Shown here one piece after another: positions 36,009 to 45,981 of a stretch of DNA of 48,358 nt. The stretch comes from Pasteurella bettyae CCUG 2042 (GTDB taxonomy: Bacteria > Pseudomonadota > Gammaproteobacteria > Enterobacterales > Pasteurellaceae). The stretch lies in assembly GCF_000262245.1 (NCBI RefSeq), contig NZ_AJSX01000017.1, positions 1-48,358 of the forward strand. Direction: 5' to 3'. How positions within the stretch are numbered: the stretch's first letter is position 1; each line of letters starts with the position of its first letter. The translations under genes and the position numbers were made by a program. Below the pieces are notes generated by a model that made no database searches, was not told the origin of the DNA, and worked only from the letters and a program-made list of their open reading frames with translations.

Positions 36009-37679
36009 ATGTCATCACAATTTGTTTATACAATGCACCGTGTTGGTAAAGTTGTGCCACCTAAACGCCATATCCTTAAAGATATTTCTTTAAGTTTTTT
36101 TCCTGGTGCAAAAATTGGTGTGCTCGGTTTAAACGGTGCTGGGAAATCTACGCTATTACGTATTATGGCTGGCATAGATAAAGAGTTTGAAGGTGAAGCT
36201 CGTCCACAGCCAGGTATAAAAATTGGCTATCTTCCACAAGAACCAAAATTAGAACCTCAACAAACTGTTCGAGAAGCGATTGAAGAAGCTGTTTTTGAAG
36301 TTAAAAATGCATTAACTCGCTTAGATGAAGTTTATGCTTTATATGCAGATCCTGACGCAGACTTCGATAAATTAGCGGCAGAGCAAGCAAATCTTGAAGC
36401 AATAATTCAAGCACATGATGGCCATAATCTTGATAATCAATTAGAACGTGCAGCGGATGCATTACGTTTACCTGAATGGGATGCAAAAATTGAACACTTA
36501 TCAGGTGGTGAACGTCGCCGTGTAGCACTTTGCCGTTTATTACTTGAAAAACCAGATATGTTATTATTAGATGAACCAACTAACCACTTAGATGCTGAAT
36601 CTGTCGCTTGGTTAGAACGTTTCTTACATGACTATGAAGGTACTGTCGTTGCAATCACCCATGACCGTTATTTCTTAGATAACGTGGCAGGTTGGATCTT
36701 AGAGCTTGACCGTGGTGAGGGTATTCCTTGGGAAGGTAACTACTCTTCTTGGTTAGAACAAAAAGAAAATCGCTTAGCACAAGAGCAAGCTCAAGAATCA
36801 GCTCGTCAAAAATCAATTGAAAAAGAATTAGAATGGGTTCGCCAAAATCCAAAAGGCCGTCAGGCTAAAAGTAAAGCTCGTATGGCTCGCTTTGAAGAAT
36901 TAAATAATGGCGAATATCAAAAACGTAATGAAACTAATGAACTCTTTATTCCACCTGGTCCTCGTTTAGGTGACAAAGTCATTGAAGTTGAACACTTAAC
37001 TAAATCTTATGGTGATCGTACATTAATTGATGATTTATCGTTCTCAATTCCGAAAGGTGCGATTGTAGGTATTATTGGTGCCAATGGTGCTGGTAAATCA
37101 ACCTTATTCCGTATGCTTTCAGGTCAAGAAAAAGCTGATTCAGGATCGATCACCTTAGGCGAAACTGTAGTACTTTCTTCTGTAGAGCAATTCCGTGATT
37201 CCATGGATGATAAGAAAACAGTTTGGGAAGAAGTATCAAATGGTCAAGATATCCTAACGATCGGTAATTTTGAAATTCCTAGCCGCGCTTATGTTGGTCG
37301 TTTTAACTTCAAAGGCGTTGATCAACAAAAGCGTGTAGGTGAATTATCTGGTGGAGAAAGAGGTCGTTTACACTTAGCAAAATTATTACAACGTGGTGGT
37401 AATGTCCTTTTATTAGATGAACCAACTAATGACTTGGACGTAGAAACCTTACGAGCATTAGAAAATGCAATCTTAGAGTTTCCAGGATGTGCGATGGTAA
37501 TTTCACACGACCGCTGGTTCTTAGACCGTATTGCTACTCATATTTTAGACTACGGTGATGAGGGTAAAGTAACCTTCTACGAAGGTAATTTCTCTGATTA
37601 CGAAGAGTGGAAAAAGAAAACTTTAGGTGAAGCTGCTATTCAACCTCATAGAGTCAAATATAAACGAATTTCTAAATAA
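36009..37679 (+). CDS. ettA: Energy-dependent translational throttle protein EttA (ABC-F)
   Basis: The start is ATG at 36009 (MSSQFVYTMHRVGKVVPPKR), with GGGA upstream; the ATG at 35997 adds only MGSN and has poor spacing. The product is 556 residues. It has two ATPase domains: Walker A GLNGAGKST, signature LSGGERRRVAL and Walker B LLLDEPTNHLD in the first; GANGAGKST, LSGGERGRLHL and LLLDEPTNDLD in the second. The arm and linker (ENRLAQEQAQESARQKSIEKELEWVRQNPKGRQAKSKARMARFEEL) follow the E. coli protein closely. EttA binds the ribosomal E site and gates the first elongation step according to ADP/ATP ratio. Confidence 0.98.
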   Translation: MSSQFVYTMHRVGKVVPPKRHILKDISLSFFPGAKIGVLGLNGAGKSTLLRIMAGIDKEFEGEARPQPGIKIGYLPQEPKLEPQQTVREAIEEAVFEVKNALTRLDEVYALYADPDADFDKLAAEQANLEAIIQAHDGHNLDNQLERAADALRLPEWDAKIEHLSGGERRRVALCRLLLEKPDMLLLDEPTNHLDAESVAWLERFLHDYEGTVVAITHDRYFLDNVAGWILELDRGEGIPWEGNYSSWLEQKENRLAQEQAQESARQKSIEKELEWVRQNPKGRQAKSKARMARFEELNNGEYQKRNETNELFIPPGPRLGDKVIEVEHLTKSYGDRTLIDDLSFSIPKGAIVGIIGANGAGKSTLFRMLSGQEKADSGSITLGETVVLSSVEQFRDSMDDKKTVWEEVSNGQDILTIGNFEIPSRAYVGRFNFKGVDQQKRVGELSGGERGRLHLAKLLQRGGNVLLLDEPTNDLDVETLRALENAILEFPGCAMVISHDRWFLDRIATHILDYGDEGKVTFYEGNFSDYEEWKKKTLGEAAIQPHRVKYKRISK

Positions 37680-37680
37680 T

Positions 37681-37706
37681 AAAAAATCCCCTTTTGGGGA
37701 TTTTTT
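37681..37706. terminator. Bidirectional terminator
   Basis: AAAAAATCCCC and GGGGATTTTTT form an 11-bp stem with a TTTT loop between convergent genes. Confidence 0.9.
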
Positions 37707-37707
37707 A

Positions 37708-38022
37708 TTAGATCAATGTCTTATCTTGACGAAAGTATTTATAAATACCTACGCAAGAAATTGAAATCCAAAAGATTTCAATTACAAATGAACCTAAATT
37801 AAAATGTACACATAAACTAAGTATTAGTAATACTGCGCCAATACCATTAACAATATTGTATTGCAAGGAAATTGGTTTCCAGTGCTCACTTACAACACAC
37901 CAAAATGCAATTACCACGCAAGCCATTCCTAAAAATCCCACAATATGTGCTGTTGTATCTAGTACTGCCAGTTGCTCTACCGTTAATGAGTTAAAACCTA
38001 AAAACTCCATTATAATATTCAT
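37708..38022 (-). CDS. Small membrane protein (CBU_0592-like family)
   Basis: 104 residues with three predicted membrane helices: HIVGFLGMACVVIAFWCVV, YNIVNGIGAVLLILSLCVHF and FVIEIFWISISCVGIYKYF. The arrangement and the C-terminal WISISxxGIYKY element recall the CBU_0592 family of small membrane proteins, whose function is unknown. AAGGAAAAATC precedes the ATG. It is convergent with ettA and shares its terminator. A PurR-like half-palindrome lies 86 bp upstream. Confidence 0.7.
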   Translation of the reverse strand: MNIIMEFLGFNSLTVEQLAVLDTTAHIVGFLGMACVVIAFWCVVSEHWKPISLQYNIVNGIGAVLLILSLCVHFNLGSFVIEIFWISISCVGIYKYFRQDKTLI

Positions 38023-38107
38023 GATTTTTCCTTGTTATTTTAGTCCGTTAACATAACAGATAATTAATTCTACAAAATAAAAATTCACTTGAAAATAGGC
38101 TATTTCA

Positions 38108-38123
38108 ACGCAAACGTTAACCT
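38108..38123 (-). promoter_or_regulatory. PurR-like site upstream of the small membrane protein
   Basis: A complete left half ACGCAAAC followed by GTTAACCT; 13 of 16 positions match ACGCAAACGTTTGCGT. It is 86 bp upstream of the 104-residue membrane protein. Regulation is only a suggestion. Confidence 0.35.
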
Positions 38124-38166
38124 TTAAAAAGCAAACGATATCTATATAAAAATAAAATCTGCACAT

Positions 38167-38193
38167 AAAAAAATCCCATCAAAAATGACGGGA
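38167..38193 (-). terminator. Probable hldE terminator
   Basis: On the minus strand TCCCGTCA pairs with TGATGGGA (one G-T) around TTTT and is followed by seven T. It is 140 bp beyond the hldE stop. The gap 38023-38331 shows only this, the PurR-like site and a weak TCACTA/TAGTGA hairpin. Confidence 0.7.
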
Positions 38194-38331
38194 TAATTTA
38201 TAAAATCTAACAAGCTACTGGATATAAGGAAATACTTGATTAATACATTTTATATTCACTAAATAGTGATATTTTTGCATCATTCTACTACTTATGTGTA
38301 CTCCTATTTAATCGCTAATTATTAACAGAGA

Positions 38332-39777
38332 TTAATCTACTGATGAAGAAGTTTTGAGTTCTTGGATTTTCTTAATTACATTACTTGTCGAACAACCATC
38401 CTCGAAATTTAATACTCTCACTTCTCCACCATTGTTTAAAACTTCTTTTGAACCAGCAATTTCATGAGGTTGGTAATCTCCTCCTTTTACAAGCAAATCA
38501 GGCAAAATCTCACTAATAAGATGCTGAGGAGTATCTTCTTCAAATTCCACCAGCCAATCCACTGACGCTAATCCAGCTAATACCGCCATACGAGCTTCAA
38601 TACCATTAATTGGTCTTGTTTCGCCTTTTAAGCGTTTTACTGAAGCATCAGAATTTACAGCAACAATAAGGCGGTCCCCTAATTTACGTGCATTTTCTAA
38701 ATAAGCGACATGACCAGGATGTAAAATATCAAAACAACCATTAGTCATTACAATTTTCTCACCACGACGTTTTGCTGAATTCACTGCAATCTTAAGTTCA
38801 TCTTTTGTCATAATTCCAAAACCACTGGTTGAACGACCGTGAATTGCATTTTCTAATTCAACCGTAGAAACCGTTGATGTACCTAATTTACCTACAACAA
38901 TGCCCGCAGCCACATTCGCCAAATAACATGCTTCTTCCAATGTACGACCATCTGCAATTGCCGTAGCTAATACACTAATTACCGTATCACCAGCACCGGT
39001 CACATCAAATACTTCTTTAGCTTCTGTTGGCAAATGATAAGCTTCTTGACCAGAACGCAATAATGTCATTCCTTTTTCTGAACGTGTCACTAATAAAGCA
39101 CTTAATTCAATATCAGAAATAAGTTTGAGCCCTTTTTCAATAATATCCTGTTCGGTTTCACATTTACCCACAACAGCTTCAAATTCAGACATATTAGGCG
39201 TGAGTAAAGTCGCACCACGATAACGTTCAAAGTCTGTGCCTTTAGGATCAATTAACACTGGAACTTTAGCTTTGCGTGCAATTTGAATCATGTTTTGCAC
39301 ATCATTTAATGTTCCTTTACCATAATCAGATAAAACTAATGCACCAAATGCTTCAATTTGATCATTCAATTTATGTAGCAAATCATTGCTTCTGACATGT
39401 TTAAAATCTTCTTCAAAGTCAAGGCGTAATAGTTGTTGATTACGAGAGAGAATTCGTAATTTAGTAATAGTTGGATGGGTATCCAATTTCACAAAATTGC
39501 AATCAATTCGTTGTTTTTCTAGTAAATCTACGAGTGCTGAACCAGCTTCATCATTCCCCGTTAAGCCTACTAATTGTACTGGCACATTTAATGAAGCGAT
39601 ATTCATTGCTACATTGGCAGCTCCTCCAGCACGTTCTTCATTTTGTTGAACCTTAACCACTGGCACTGGTGCTTCAGGAGAAATTCTATTTGTCGAGCCA
39701 AACCAATATCGGTCTAACATTACATCTCCTAATACTAAAACTTTCGCATGATTAAATTGAGCTGAATACTGAGCCAT
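38332..39777 (-). CDS. hldE: Bifunctional heptose kinase / adenylyltransferase HldE
   Basis: 481 residues, two fused domains. The N-terminal ribokinase-like part (about 1-320) carries [43 protein letters not shown] and [16 protein letters not shown], with the catalytic Asp in DTGAGD-type form. The C-terminal nucleotidyltransferase part (about 345-477) has [34 protein letters not shown], the HxGH signature. It makes D-glycero-beta-D-manno-heptose 1-phosphate and then ADP-heptose for the LPS inner core. AGGA precedes the ATG. It is divergent from htrB/lpxL, another LPS gene, as in H. influenzae. Confidence 0.97.
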   Translation of the reverse strand: MAQYSAQFNHAKVLVLGDVMLDRYWFGSTNRISPEAPVPVVKVQQNEERAGGAANVAMNIASLNVPVQLVGLTGNDEAGSALVDLLEKQRIDCNFVKLDTHPTITKLRILSRNQQLLRLDFEEDFKHVRSNDLLHKLNDQIEAFGALVLSDYGKGTLNDVQNMIQIARKAKVPVLIDPKGTDFERYRGATLLTPNMSEFEAVVGKCETEQDIIEKGLKLISDIELSALLVTRSEKGMTLLRSGQEAYHLPTEAKEVFDVTGAGDTVISVLATAIADGRTLEEACYLANVAAGIVVGKLGTSTVSTVELENAIHGRSTSGFGIMTKDELKIAVNSAKRRGEKIVMTNGCFDILHPGHVAYLENARKLGDRLIVAVNSDASVKRLKGETRPINGIEARMAVLAGLASVDWLVEFEEDTPQHLISEILPDLLVKGGDYQPHEIAGSKEVLNNGGEVRVLNFEDGCSTSNVIKKIQELKTSSSVD

Positions 39778-39923
39778 ATTGAAATCCTATTCGCATTTAT
39801 TGAGTATAAATTGGAAAATTTGCCAAATTTTACCACAGTCATAAGCTGATTGGCTTAAAATTTCTATAAATTTCCGTTAAACTAACACAATACTTATTAT
39901 CACAAGGTTATTTATTTCTGATT

Positions 39924-40862
39924 ATGCCCAAAAATTCTCCTCCCAAATTTGATAAAGCTTTTCTGATTCCTAAATATTGGCTATTTTGGATTGGTTTATT
40001 TTTTTTCAGATTAGTACTTTTATTACCCTACCCTATCTTAAAAAACATTGGTCATGGTTTAGGGCATCTATTTTCTAAACTGAGTGTAGGTAAACGTCGT
40101 GCTAAAATTGCCCGTCGTAATCTTGAACTCTGCTTTCCTGATTGGTCAAAAGAAAAAATTGACTTTGTTTTACAAGCACACTTGAACTCTGTCGGTATGG
40201 CAATTATTGAGACGGGTATGGCTTGGTTTTGGTCGGACAAACGTATTAATAAATGGTGTAAATTAGTTGGCATTGAACACTTAAAGCAACATCAGCAAGA
40301 AGGTATTATTTTAGTTGGCGTACATTTTCTTACCTTAGAATTAGGTGCAAGAGTGGTGGGCTTACAGCATCCAGGAATAGGCATTTATCGACCTAATGAT
40401 AATCCACTCATGGATTGGATTCAATTTAAAGGGCGTATTCGTTCTAATAAAGATTTGCTTGATAGAAAAGATCTACGTGGCATGATTAAAGCACTTCGTA
40501 CAGGCAACACGATTTGGTATGCTCCAGATCATGATTATGGAAGAAAGAACGCAGTATTTGTTCCTTTATTTGCCGTTCCTGAAGTTGCCACTACTACTGG
40601 AAGTTACTATCTATTAAAATCTTCTCCAACCAGTAAAGTCATACCTTTTGCACCTATTCGGAATAGAGATGGTTCAGGCTATACCGTAACAATAGAACCT
40701 GCGGTAGATTTCAGTGACATTATTGACGATGAAGTAGAAATCGCTAAGCGAATGAACAAACTAGTGGAAAAAGAAATTATGATGGCAGTTGAGCAATATA
40801 TGTGGCTACATCGTCGTTTCAAAACTCGTCCACATGAATCGGATAAAAGTTTGTATGATTAA
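39924..40862 (+). CDS. lpxL: Lipid A biosynthesis lauroyl-type acyltransferase (LpxL/HtrB)
   Basis: 312 residues. One N-terminal membrane anchor (YWLFWIGLFFFRLVLLLPYPIL) precedes the catalytic HX4E motif HFLTLE (His134, Glu139). Further conserved blocks are GIYRPNDNPLMDWIQFKGR, YAPDHDYGRKNAVFVPLFAVPEVATTTGSYYL and MWLHRRFKTRP. It adds a secondary acyl chain to lipid A at the inner membrane. In H. influenzae HtrB mutants have altered LPS and reduced virulence. LpxM/MsbB is the main alternative, but the sequence fits HtrB. It is divergent from hldE. Confidence 0.93.
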   Translation: MPKNSPPKFDKAFLIPKYWLFWIGLFFFRLVLLLPYPILKNIGHGLGHLFSKLSVGKRRAKIARRNLELCFPDWSKEKIDFVLQAHLNSVGMAIIETGMAWFWSDKRINKWCKLVGIEHLKQHQQEGIILVGVHFLTLELGARVVGLQHPGIGIYRPNDNPLMDWIQFKGRIRSNKDLLDRKDLRGMIKALRTGNTIWYAPDHDYGRKNAVFVPLFAVPEVATTTGSYYLLKSSPTSKVIPFAPIRNRDGSGYTVTIEPAVDFSDIIDDEVEIAKRMNKLVEKEIMMAVEQYMWLHRRFKTRPHESDKSLYD

Positions 40863-40869
40863 ATTCAAT

Positions 40870-40895
40870 GCCACTATTCGAAATAGTGGCTTTTT
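40870..40895 (+). terminator. lpxL/htrB terminator
   Basis: GCCACTATT (40870-40878) and AATAGTGGC (40882-40890), 3-nt loop, five T. Confidence 0.9.
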
Positions 40896-41001
40896 AATCT
40901 CAACCCATTTATTCAATATAATCATTAGAAGTTTTTAAAGTAGAGATTTATACTTGATAGTTGAAATGCACTGGAATATGTTGAATAATTGTTAATAGAA
41001 G

Positions 41002-41077
<76 letters not shown>

Positions 41078-41097
41078 ACAGATTGGATGAGCAGCTA

Positions 41098-41125
41098 ATT
41101 ATATGGATATTTTAAAAGGTTGCAA
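41098..41125 (-). promoter_or_regulatory. Promoter of tRNA-Thr
   Basis: On the minus strand TTGCAA (41120-41125), a 16-bp spacer and perfect TATAAT (41098-41103), about 20 bp upstream of the tRNA 5' end. Confidence 0.7.
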
Positions 41126-41166
41126 GTCTATTTTTAAATTTTTTAACATAAATGAGGTGGAAATCA

Positions 41167-42027
41167 GTGAAAAACGTTCTTTCAATTCAATCACACGTAG
41201 TTTTTGGATATGCAGGTAATAAATCCGCAACTTTTCCAATGCAATTAATGGGCATGGATGTTTGGGCGTTAAATACTGTTCAATTTTCAAATCATACACA
41301 ATATGGAAAATGGACAGGAATGGTGATGCCTAAAGAGCAAATTGGAGAAATTGTTCGTGGTATTGACGAAATTGGTGAATTAATTAATTGTGATGCAGTT
41401 ATCTCTGGTTATATTGGTTCGGCTGACCAAGTTGAAGAGATCATCAAAGCCAAAAACCTCATAAAAGAACGAAATCCTAAGGCTATTTATCTCTGCGATC
41501 CTGTTATGGGGCACCCTGATAAGGGATGTATTGTTGCCGATGGTGTAAAAGAGGCACTTGTCAAACTTGCTATCGCACAGGCAGATATTATCACGCCTAA
41601 CCTTGTTGAATTACGGGAACTCAGTGGTATCTCAGTAGAAAATTTTGAACAAGCGATTGAGGCAGTCAAAATAATTCTTAGCAAAGGTCCAAAGAAAGTA
41701 TTAGTCAAACATCTCAGTCGAGTGGGTAAACATACAGAAAGTTTTGAAATGTTACTCGCTACACCAGAAGGCATTTGGCATATAACTCGCCCGCTTTATG
41801 AATTTGCTAAAGAACCTGTCGGCGTGGGTGATTTAACCTCGGGTTTATTTTTAGCAAATTTACTTAATGGCAAATCCGATGTAGAAGCTTTTGAACACAC
41901 GGCTAATGCAGTAAATGATATTATGCGAATTACTTATGAGCGACATGGTTATGAGCTACAAATTATTGAAGCTCGTGATTTAATCATTACTCCACAAAGT
42001 GGCGTACAAGCAACAAAAATAGCCTAA
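41167..42027 (+). CDS. pdxY: Pyridoxal/pyridoxamine kinase PdxY
   Basis: The start chosen is GTG at 41167, six bases after a strong GAGGTGG; it gives [21 protein letters not shown], aligning with the usual N-terminus. The ATG at 41152 overlaps that ribosome binding site. The product is 286 residues of the ribokinase-like vitamin kinase family. Signatures are [55 protein letters not shown] and the anion-hole [12 protein letters not shown]. It phosphorylates pyridoxal in the vitamin B6 salvage pathway. It is monocistronic with a terminator after it. Confidence 0.95.
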   Translation: MKNVLSIQSHVVFGYAGNKSATFPMQLMGMDVWALNTVQFSNHTQYGKWTGMVMPKEQIGEIVRGIDEIGELINCDAVISGYIGSADQVEEIIKAKNLIKERNPKAIYLCDPVMGHPDKGCIVADGVKEALVKLAIAQADIITPNLVELRELSGISVENFEQAIEAVKIILSKGPKKVLVKHLSRVGKHTESFEMLLATPEGIWHITRPLYEFAKEPVGVGDLTSGLFLANLLNGKSDVEAFEHTANAVNDIMRITYERHGYELQIIEARDLIITPQSGVQATKIA

Positions 42028-42041
42028 CTTTTCCTTTCTCT

Positions 42042-42073
42042 AAAAGCGTTGCAGTACTGTAACGCTTTTCTTA
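42042..42073 (+). terminator. pdxY terminator
   Basis: AAAAGCGTT (42042-42050) and AACGCTTTT (42061-42069), with a partly self-pairing CAGTACTG loop, then T-rich DNA. Confidence 0.8.
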
Positions 42074-42125
42074 TTACCTTGATTTACTTTATACTTATAG
42101 CCCATTACATCTATGGGAAATGCGT

Positions 42126-43412
42126 ATGTCAGATCTTTTTGAACAATTTCAACAGACAATTCATCATAAAAATATTCTTATTGCTTTCAGTGGAGGTTTA
42201 GACTCTACCGCATTATTATCCTTATTTGCAAAATTACGTAAAAATCAACCGCACTTAACCCTGCGTGCTATTCATATTCATCATGGACTTAGCCCAAATG
42301 CTAATGGCTGGGTCGCTCATTGTGAAGAGATTTGTCATCAATTTAACATTCCTCTTATCGTGGAAAAAGTGAGCGTCAATACACAAAATGGAATTGAAGC
42401 AGGTGCCCGCGAAGCCCGTTATCAAGCAATTGCTAAACACATTAAAATCAATGAAATTCTTGCTACTGCACACCATCTCAATGATCAAACAGAAACCTTT
42501 TTACTCGCATTAAAACGAGGGAGTGGCTTACAAGGTCTCAGTGCAATGCAAAAGGAAAATATAACCTTTGGCCTCCCCATTTTACGACCATTATTATCTT
42601 TTAGCCGTAAACAATTGGAACAATATGTACGAGTACAAAATTTGGCTTGGATCGAAGATGAAAGTAATTTAGATAATCAATATGATCGCAATTTTTTACG
42701 AAATGAAATTCTTCCCACTATTCGTAAACGTTGGCAACATTTTGACCAAGCTGTTCAACGTTCGGCACAACATTGTGGTGAACAACAACAATTAATCAAT
42801 GAATTGTTAGAGGAGGATTTTCAAAAAAATTTTTCAGAATCTGACCGCACTTTCAATATTGCTTACTTTGCACAATATTCTCAATTGAAACAAAAAGCCT
42901 TGTTACGTTTATGGTTAAATTACTTAGAAATTCCCATGCCAAGCACCGTACAATTAACTCAATTAATACAAGATGTCATCTTTTCCAAGCAAGATGCAAA
43001 TCCACAATTTGTGATTGCTGATAAAGTTATTCGTCGTTATCAAAATAAGCTTTTTATCACAAATAAATTTGCAGATTTAAGCCACATCATCTTGCAATTA
43101 ACATTAGATCAAAAACTGGCTTTACCCGATGGATTAGGAGAAATTCTAGCCCAACAAAAAAATAATAAAATATATATTAAGTGGCAACAATATGAAATAG
43201 ACTTGCCCTTCACCGAACAGCCTATAGAAATTCGTTTTAGTTATTCAGGTAAAGTAAAACTACATTCAAAAGCAATGAATCAAGATATAAAAAAAATATG
43301 GCAACAATTGAATGTTCCACCATGGCAACGCAAGCGTATTCCATTAATTTTCTATGGAAATCAGCTCAAAAGTGCGGTAGGTTTCTTTAGAATTTTATCC
43401 GATAATACATAG
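42126..43412 (+). CDS. tilS: tRNA(Ile)-lysidine synthase
   Basis: The start chosen is ATG at 42126 ([16 protein letters not shown]), with GGGA at proper spacing; an ATG two codons earlier sits too close to it. The product is 428 residues. The PP-loop SGGLDST (22-28) binds ATP, followed by [59 protein letters not shown] and [10 protein letters not shown]. The C-terminal TilS substrate-specificity domain ([40 protein letters not shown]) is complete. It converts C34 of tRNA-Ile(CAU) to lysidine, an essential step for reading AUA. Uptake sequences are at 42248-42256, 42844-42852 and 43370-43378. Confidence 0.97.
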   Translation: MSDLFEQFQQTIHHKNILIAFSGGLDSTALLSLFAKLRKNQPHLTLRAIHIHHGLSPNANGWVAHCEEICHQFNIPLIVEKVSVNTQNGIEAGAREARYQAIAKHIKINEILATAHHLNDQTETFLLALKRGSGLQGLSAMQKENITFGLPILRPLLSFSRKQLEQYVRVQNLAWIEDESNLDNQYDRNFLRNEILPTIRKRWQHFDQAVQRSAQHCGEQQQLINELLEEDFQKNFSESDRTFNIAYFAQYSQLKQKALLRLWLNYLEIPMPSTVQLTQLIQDVIFSKQDANPQFVIADKVIRRYQNKLFITNKFADLSHIILQLTLDQKLALPDGLGEILAQQKNNKIYIKWQQYEIDLPFTEQPIEIRFSYSGKVKLHSKAMNQDIKKIWQQLNVPPWQRKRIPLIFYGNQLKSAVGFFRILSDNT

Positions 43413-43440
43413 CATCAAACAGAGCAAAAGCAAATAAACA

Positions 43441-43466
43441 AAAAGCCTCCCAAATAGGAGGCTTTT
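43441..43466. terminator. Bidirectional terminator
   Basis: AAAAGCCTCC and GGAGGCTTTT around a CAAATA loop, between the convergent tilS and lipoprotein genes. Confidence 0.9.
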
Positions 43467-43484
43467 GTTTAACAAGGAAATAAA

Positions 43485-44048
43485 TTATTTCGCAGGTTGT
43501 GCAGGCTCAGTTGCTGGAGCTGGTTGTGCTGGCTCAGTTTTTTCTACTGGAGCAGCTTTTTCTGCTGGTGCAGCTGTTGCTGTTTTATCACCGAACTTAG
43601 CTTGCAAATCAGCCTGTAGTTTCATTAACTCTTGAACATCCTTATTTAAGGATTCAGTTTTAGTTTGTAGAGCTTTAACTGTTTCATCTGTACGAGAAAC
43701 CACTAAAACATTTAAACTATCTACTGTCACATCTTGAGATTTTAAGAACACTGCTTTAGTTTTCTCTTTTAATGTTTTTACTTCAGCGCTTTTAATATCT
43801 AATTGATCTAAACTTTTAATTAAGTCTTGAACTTTAGCTTTATATGCATCTACAACAGGTTGTAAATCTTTAGGTTCTTTAACAGTTTGTAATGCTTGTT
43901 GAAGTTCCACTTGAATTTGTTGTTGTTGCGCAGCATGATCTTTATCCCATGTTTGAAGCTTTTTAAGCTCCGCAGCAGGATCACCACCACAAGCGGCTAA
44001 GGTTAATGCTAATACAGCTACCGCACCTAATTTTGATAAAAGTTTCAT
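43485..44048 (-). CDS. Coiled-coil lipoprotein with Pro/Ala-rich tail
   Basis: The start is ATG at 44048 with AAAGGGA upstream; it gives MKLLSKLGAVAVLALTLAAC, a lipoprotein signal with lipobox LAAC (Cys20). The product is 187 residues. The following GGDPAAELKKLQTWDKDHAAQQQQIQVELQQAL and a helical middle (YKAKVQDLIKSLDQLDIKSAEVKTLKEKTK) suggest coiled coils. The C-terminus is a Pro/Ala/Glu-rich tail (EKTEPAQPAPATEPAQPAK). The residue after the cysteine is Gly-Gly, favouring outer-membrane sorting. It starts 25 bp after the purine permease, so is likely co-transcribed. Function unknown; small helical lipoproteins of this type occur widely in Pasteurellaceae. Confidence 0.85.
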   Translation of the reverse strand: MKLLSKLGAVAVLALTLAACGGDPAAELKKLQTWDKDHAAQQQQIQVELQQALQTVKEPKDLQPVVDAYKAKVQDLIKSLDQLDIKSAEVKTLKEKTKAVFLKSQDVTVDSLNVLVVSRTDETVKALQTKTESLNKDVQELMKLQADLQAKFGDKTATAAPAEKAAPVEKTEPAQPAPATEPAQPAK

Positions 44049-44073
44049 TTTTTTTCCCTTTAATAGACTAACT

Positions 44074-45387
44074 TTAAATTGCCCAACCAAATGCATAGAA
44101 AGCAACTAATGCAATGGCAATGAGTACAGTTCCTACATTTAATTGCTTCACATCACCAGAAATAATACGTCCAATTACTAATGATGCGAATCCTAACATT
44201 ATACCAGTAACAATGTTCGCTGTTAAGACAATAAATACCGCACAAACTAATCCCGACATTGCACCGACAAAATCAGCAAAATCTAATTTGCTTACATTGC
44301 TTAACATTAATAATCCTACATACATTAAAGCGGGTGCTGTTGCATACGCAGGAACTAAAGTAGCAAGTGGCTGGAAAAATAACATGAGTAAAAATAATAT
44401 TCCAACGACAATTGCGGTAATTCCTGTTTTTCCTCCGGCTGCGGTTCCTGCTGCTGATTCAATATAAACGGCTGCGGGTGCAGTACCAAATAAGCCAGAA
44501 AATAAGCTACTCAAAGAATCAGAGGTTAATGCTTTACCACCATTAATGATTTGTCCATCTTTATCTAATAAATTAGCTTGACCAGCGACAGCTCGAATAG
44601 TTCCCGTAGCATCAAATACAGCGGTCATCACTAAAGCAAATACCACAGGCAAAATTGCAGGTTGTAATGCCCCTTGAATATCTAATGCTGCAAATAATGA
44701 TTGTTCGCCAAAAGTTGGCATTTTAAATACTTCACCGTTAAAGGTTACCGCAGGATCAAAAATTAAACCAACAATAGTAATGGCAATAATTACCCAAAGA
44801 ATTGCACCTTTGACTTGTAATTTTTCTAAACCAATAATACAAGCTAAACCAATTAATGACATCATCACTGGGAATGAGGTGAAATCACCTAGTTTCACTA
44901 AGGTACCATTAGGATTACTAACCACTAAATTTACACCACTTGCAGCAATCAAAAGTAGAAATAAGCCAATCCCAATCCCCGCACCATGAGCTATGCTTAT
45001 TGGAAGATTACGTAAAATCCATGAACGAATACCCGTTGCCGAAATTAGTGTGAAAACAATCCCCATTAGAAATACCGCACCAAGTGCAACAGGAATACTA
45101 ACATGTTGCCCAAGCACTAAACTAAAGGCAGTAAAGGCTGTTAATGAAATAGCACAACCAATCGCCATTGGTGCATTCGCCCAAAAGCCAATTAAAATTG
45201 AACCTAACCCAGACACTAAACAAGTGGCAATAAAAACACTTTCAGCAGGAAAGCCCGCTTTATTTAGCATGCCAGGTACAACAATGATTGAATAAACCAT
45301 TGCTAAAAAAGTCGTTAATCCTGCAATGATTTCTTGACGAAAAGTTGAGCCTCGAGCGGTAATTTCAAAATGGTTTTCTAAAGACAT
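44074..45387 (-). CDS. NCS2/AzgA-type purine (adenine/guanine/hypoxanthine) permease
   Basis: 437 residues, about twelve to fourteen membrane segments. The AzgA subfamily pattern is clear: [86 protein letters not shown], and [37 protein letters not shown]. Its homologues in E. coli (AdeP, AdeQ, GhxP, GhxQ) carry adenine or guanine/hypoxanthine; the exact substrate is not certain. A PurR-like operator lies about 60-73 bp upstream, consistent with purine-repressed expression. The next gene is a lipoprotein. Confidence 0.92.
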   Translation of the reverse strand: MSLENHFEITARGSTFRQEIIAGLTTFLAMVYSIIVVPGMLNKAGFPAESVFIATCLVSGLGSILIGFWANAPMAIGCAISLTAFTAFSLVLGQHVSIPVALGAVFLMGIVFTLISATGIRSWILRNLPISIAHGAGIGIGLFLLLIAASGVNLVVSNPNGTLVKLGDFTSFPVMMSLIGLACIIGLEKLQVKGAILWVIIAITIVGLIFDPAVTFNGEVFKMPTFGEQSLFAALDIQGALQPAILPVVFALVMTAVFDATGTIRAVAGQANLLDKDGQIINGGKALTSDSLSSLFSGLFGTAPAAVYIESAAGTAAGGKTGITAIVVGILFLLMLFFQPLATLVPAYATAPALMYVGLLMLSNVSKLDFADFVGAMSGLVCAVFIVLTANIVTGIMLGFASLVIGRIISGDVKQLNVGTVLIAIALVAFYAFGWAI

Positions 45388-45444
45388 AAGATCCCCTAAA
45401 AAAGATAAATATTGAGAGGGGGTATTTTACCCTAAAAAACAAAA

Positions 45445-45460
45445 TAGTAAACGTTTGCGT
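45445..45460 (-). promoter_or_regulatory. PurR-like operator upstream of the purine permease
   Basis: TAGTAAACGTTTGCGT matches the PurR palindrome ACGCAAACGTTTGCGT at 13 of 16, with an exact GTTTGCGT half-site and the central AAACGTTT. Its gene is a purine permease. Confidence 0.7.
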
Positions 45461-45519
45461 AATAATTTAAAAGACGAAAAGACCTCTATTTCACTGCAGT
45501 TTTTAATCCTTTTACTCAT

Positions 45520-45547
45520 AAAAAAACTCCATAAAAATGGAGTTTTT
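45520..45547 (-). terminator. Terminator of the OsmB-like lipoprotein gene
   Basis: AAAAACTCCAT and ATGGAGTTTTT form an 11-bp stem with an AAAA loop, right after the gene on the minus strand. Confidence 0.9.
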
Positions 45548-45564
45548 ATCAGTAAATAATTGAA

Positions 45565-45762
45565 TTACATTTGGCTACCAATAACACCACCTAATGCAGC
45601 ACCGCCTAAAGTTGCACCTGTAGAATGACCAATAACATTACCTGCAACCCCACCAATTGCGGCACCCACAGCAGTGTTTTTTTGACCTCTCGTCATGTTC
45701 GCACATGCAGCAACTGAACTTGCAATGAATAGTACAGCGAAAATTTTAGCGATTGATTTCAT
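45565..45762 (-). CDS. OsmB-like glycine-zipper lipoprotein
   Basis: 65 residues. The lipoprotein signal MKSIAKIFAVLFIASSVAAC has lipobox VAAC. The mature part ANMTRGQKNTAVGAAIGGVAGNVIGHSTGATLGGAALGGVIGSQM is a repeated glycine-zipper (GxxxG) motif that forms a membrane hairpin. It closely resembles OsmB, an osmotically inducible outer-membrane lipoprotein of E. coli. It is monocistronic with its own strong terminator, divergent from galE. Confidence 0.88.
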   Translation of the reverse strand: MKSIAKIFAVLFIASSVAACANMTRGQKNTAVGAAIGGVAGNVIGHSTGATLGGAALGGVIGSQM

Positions 45763-45981
45763 ATGGTAAACTCCGATAATTTAAGACAAATAGCATCATC
45801 AACATATTTATTGCTTCAGATTAGCTATAAATTAAGACTACTCTATTTTACAAAAGTTCAATATGACAAACATTTTATCATACTGAACAAACTTATCTTA
45901 ATCGCTGATGAATTCTTCACTTTCACTCAGAGTTTAAAAGACTTATACTAAATACGAATTTTACTTATACAAGGATAAAAT

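Noticed and set aside
45763..45951. A 62-residue plus-strand reading frame between the OsmB-like gene and galE
   Set aside because: It starts on the divergent gene's start codon, has no ribosome binding site and shows no coding-like composition.
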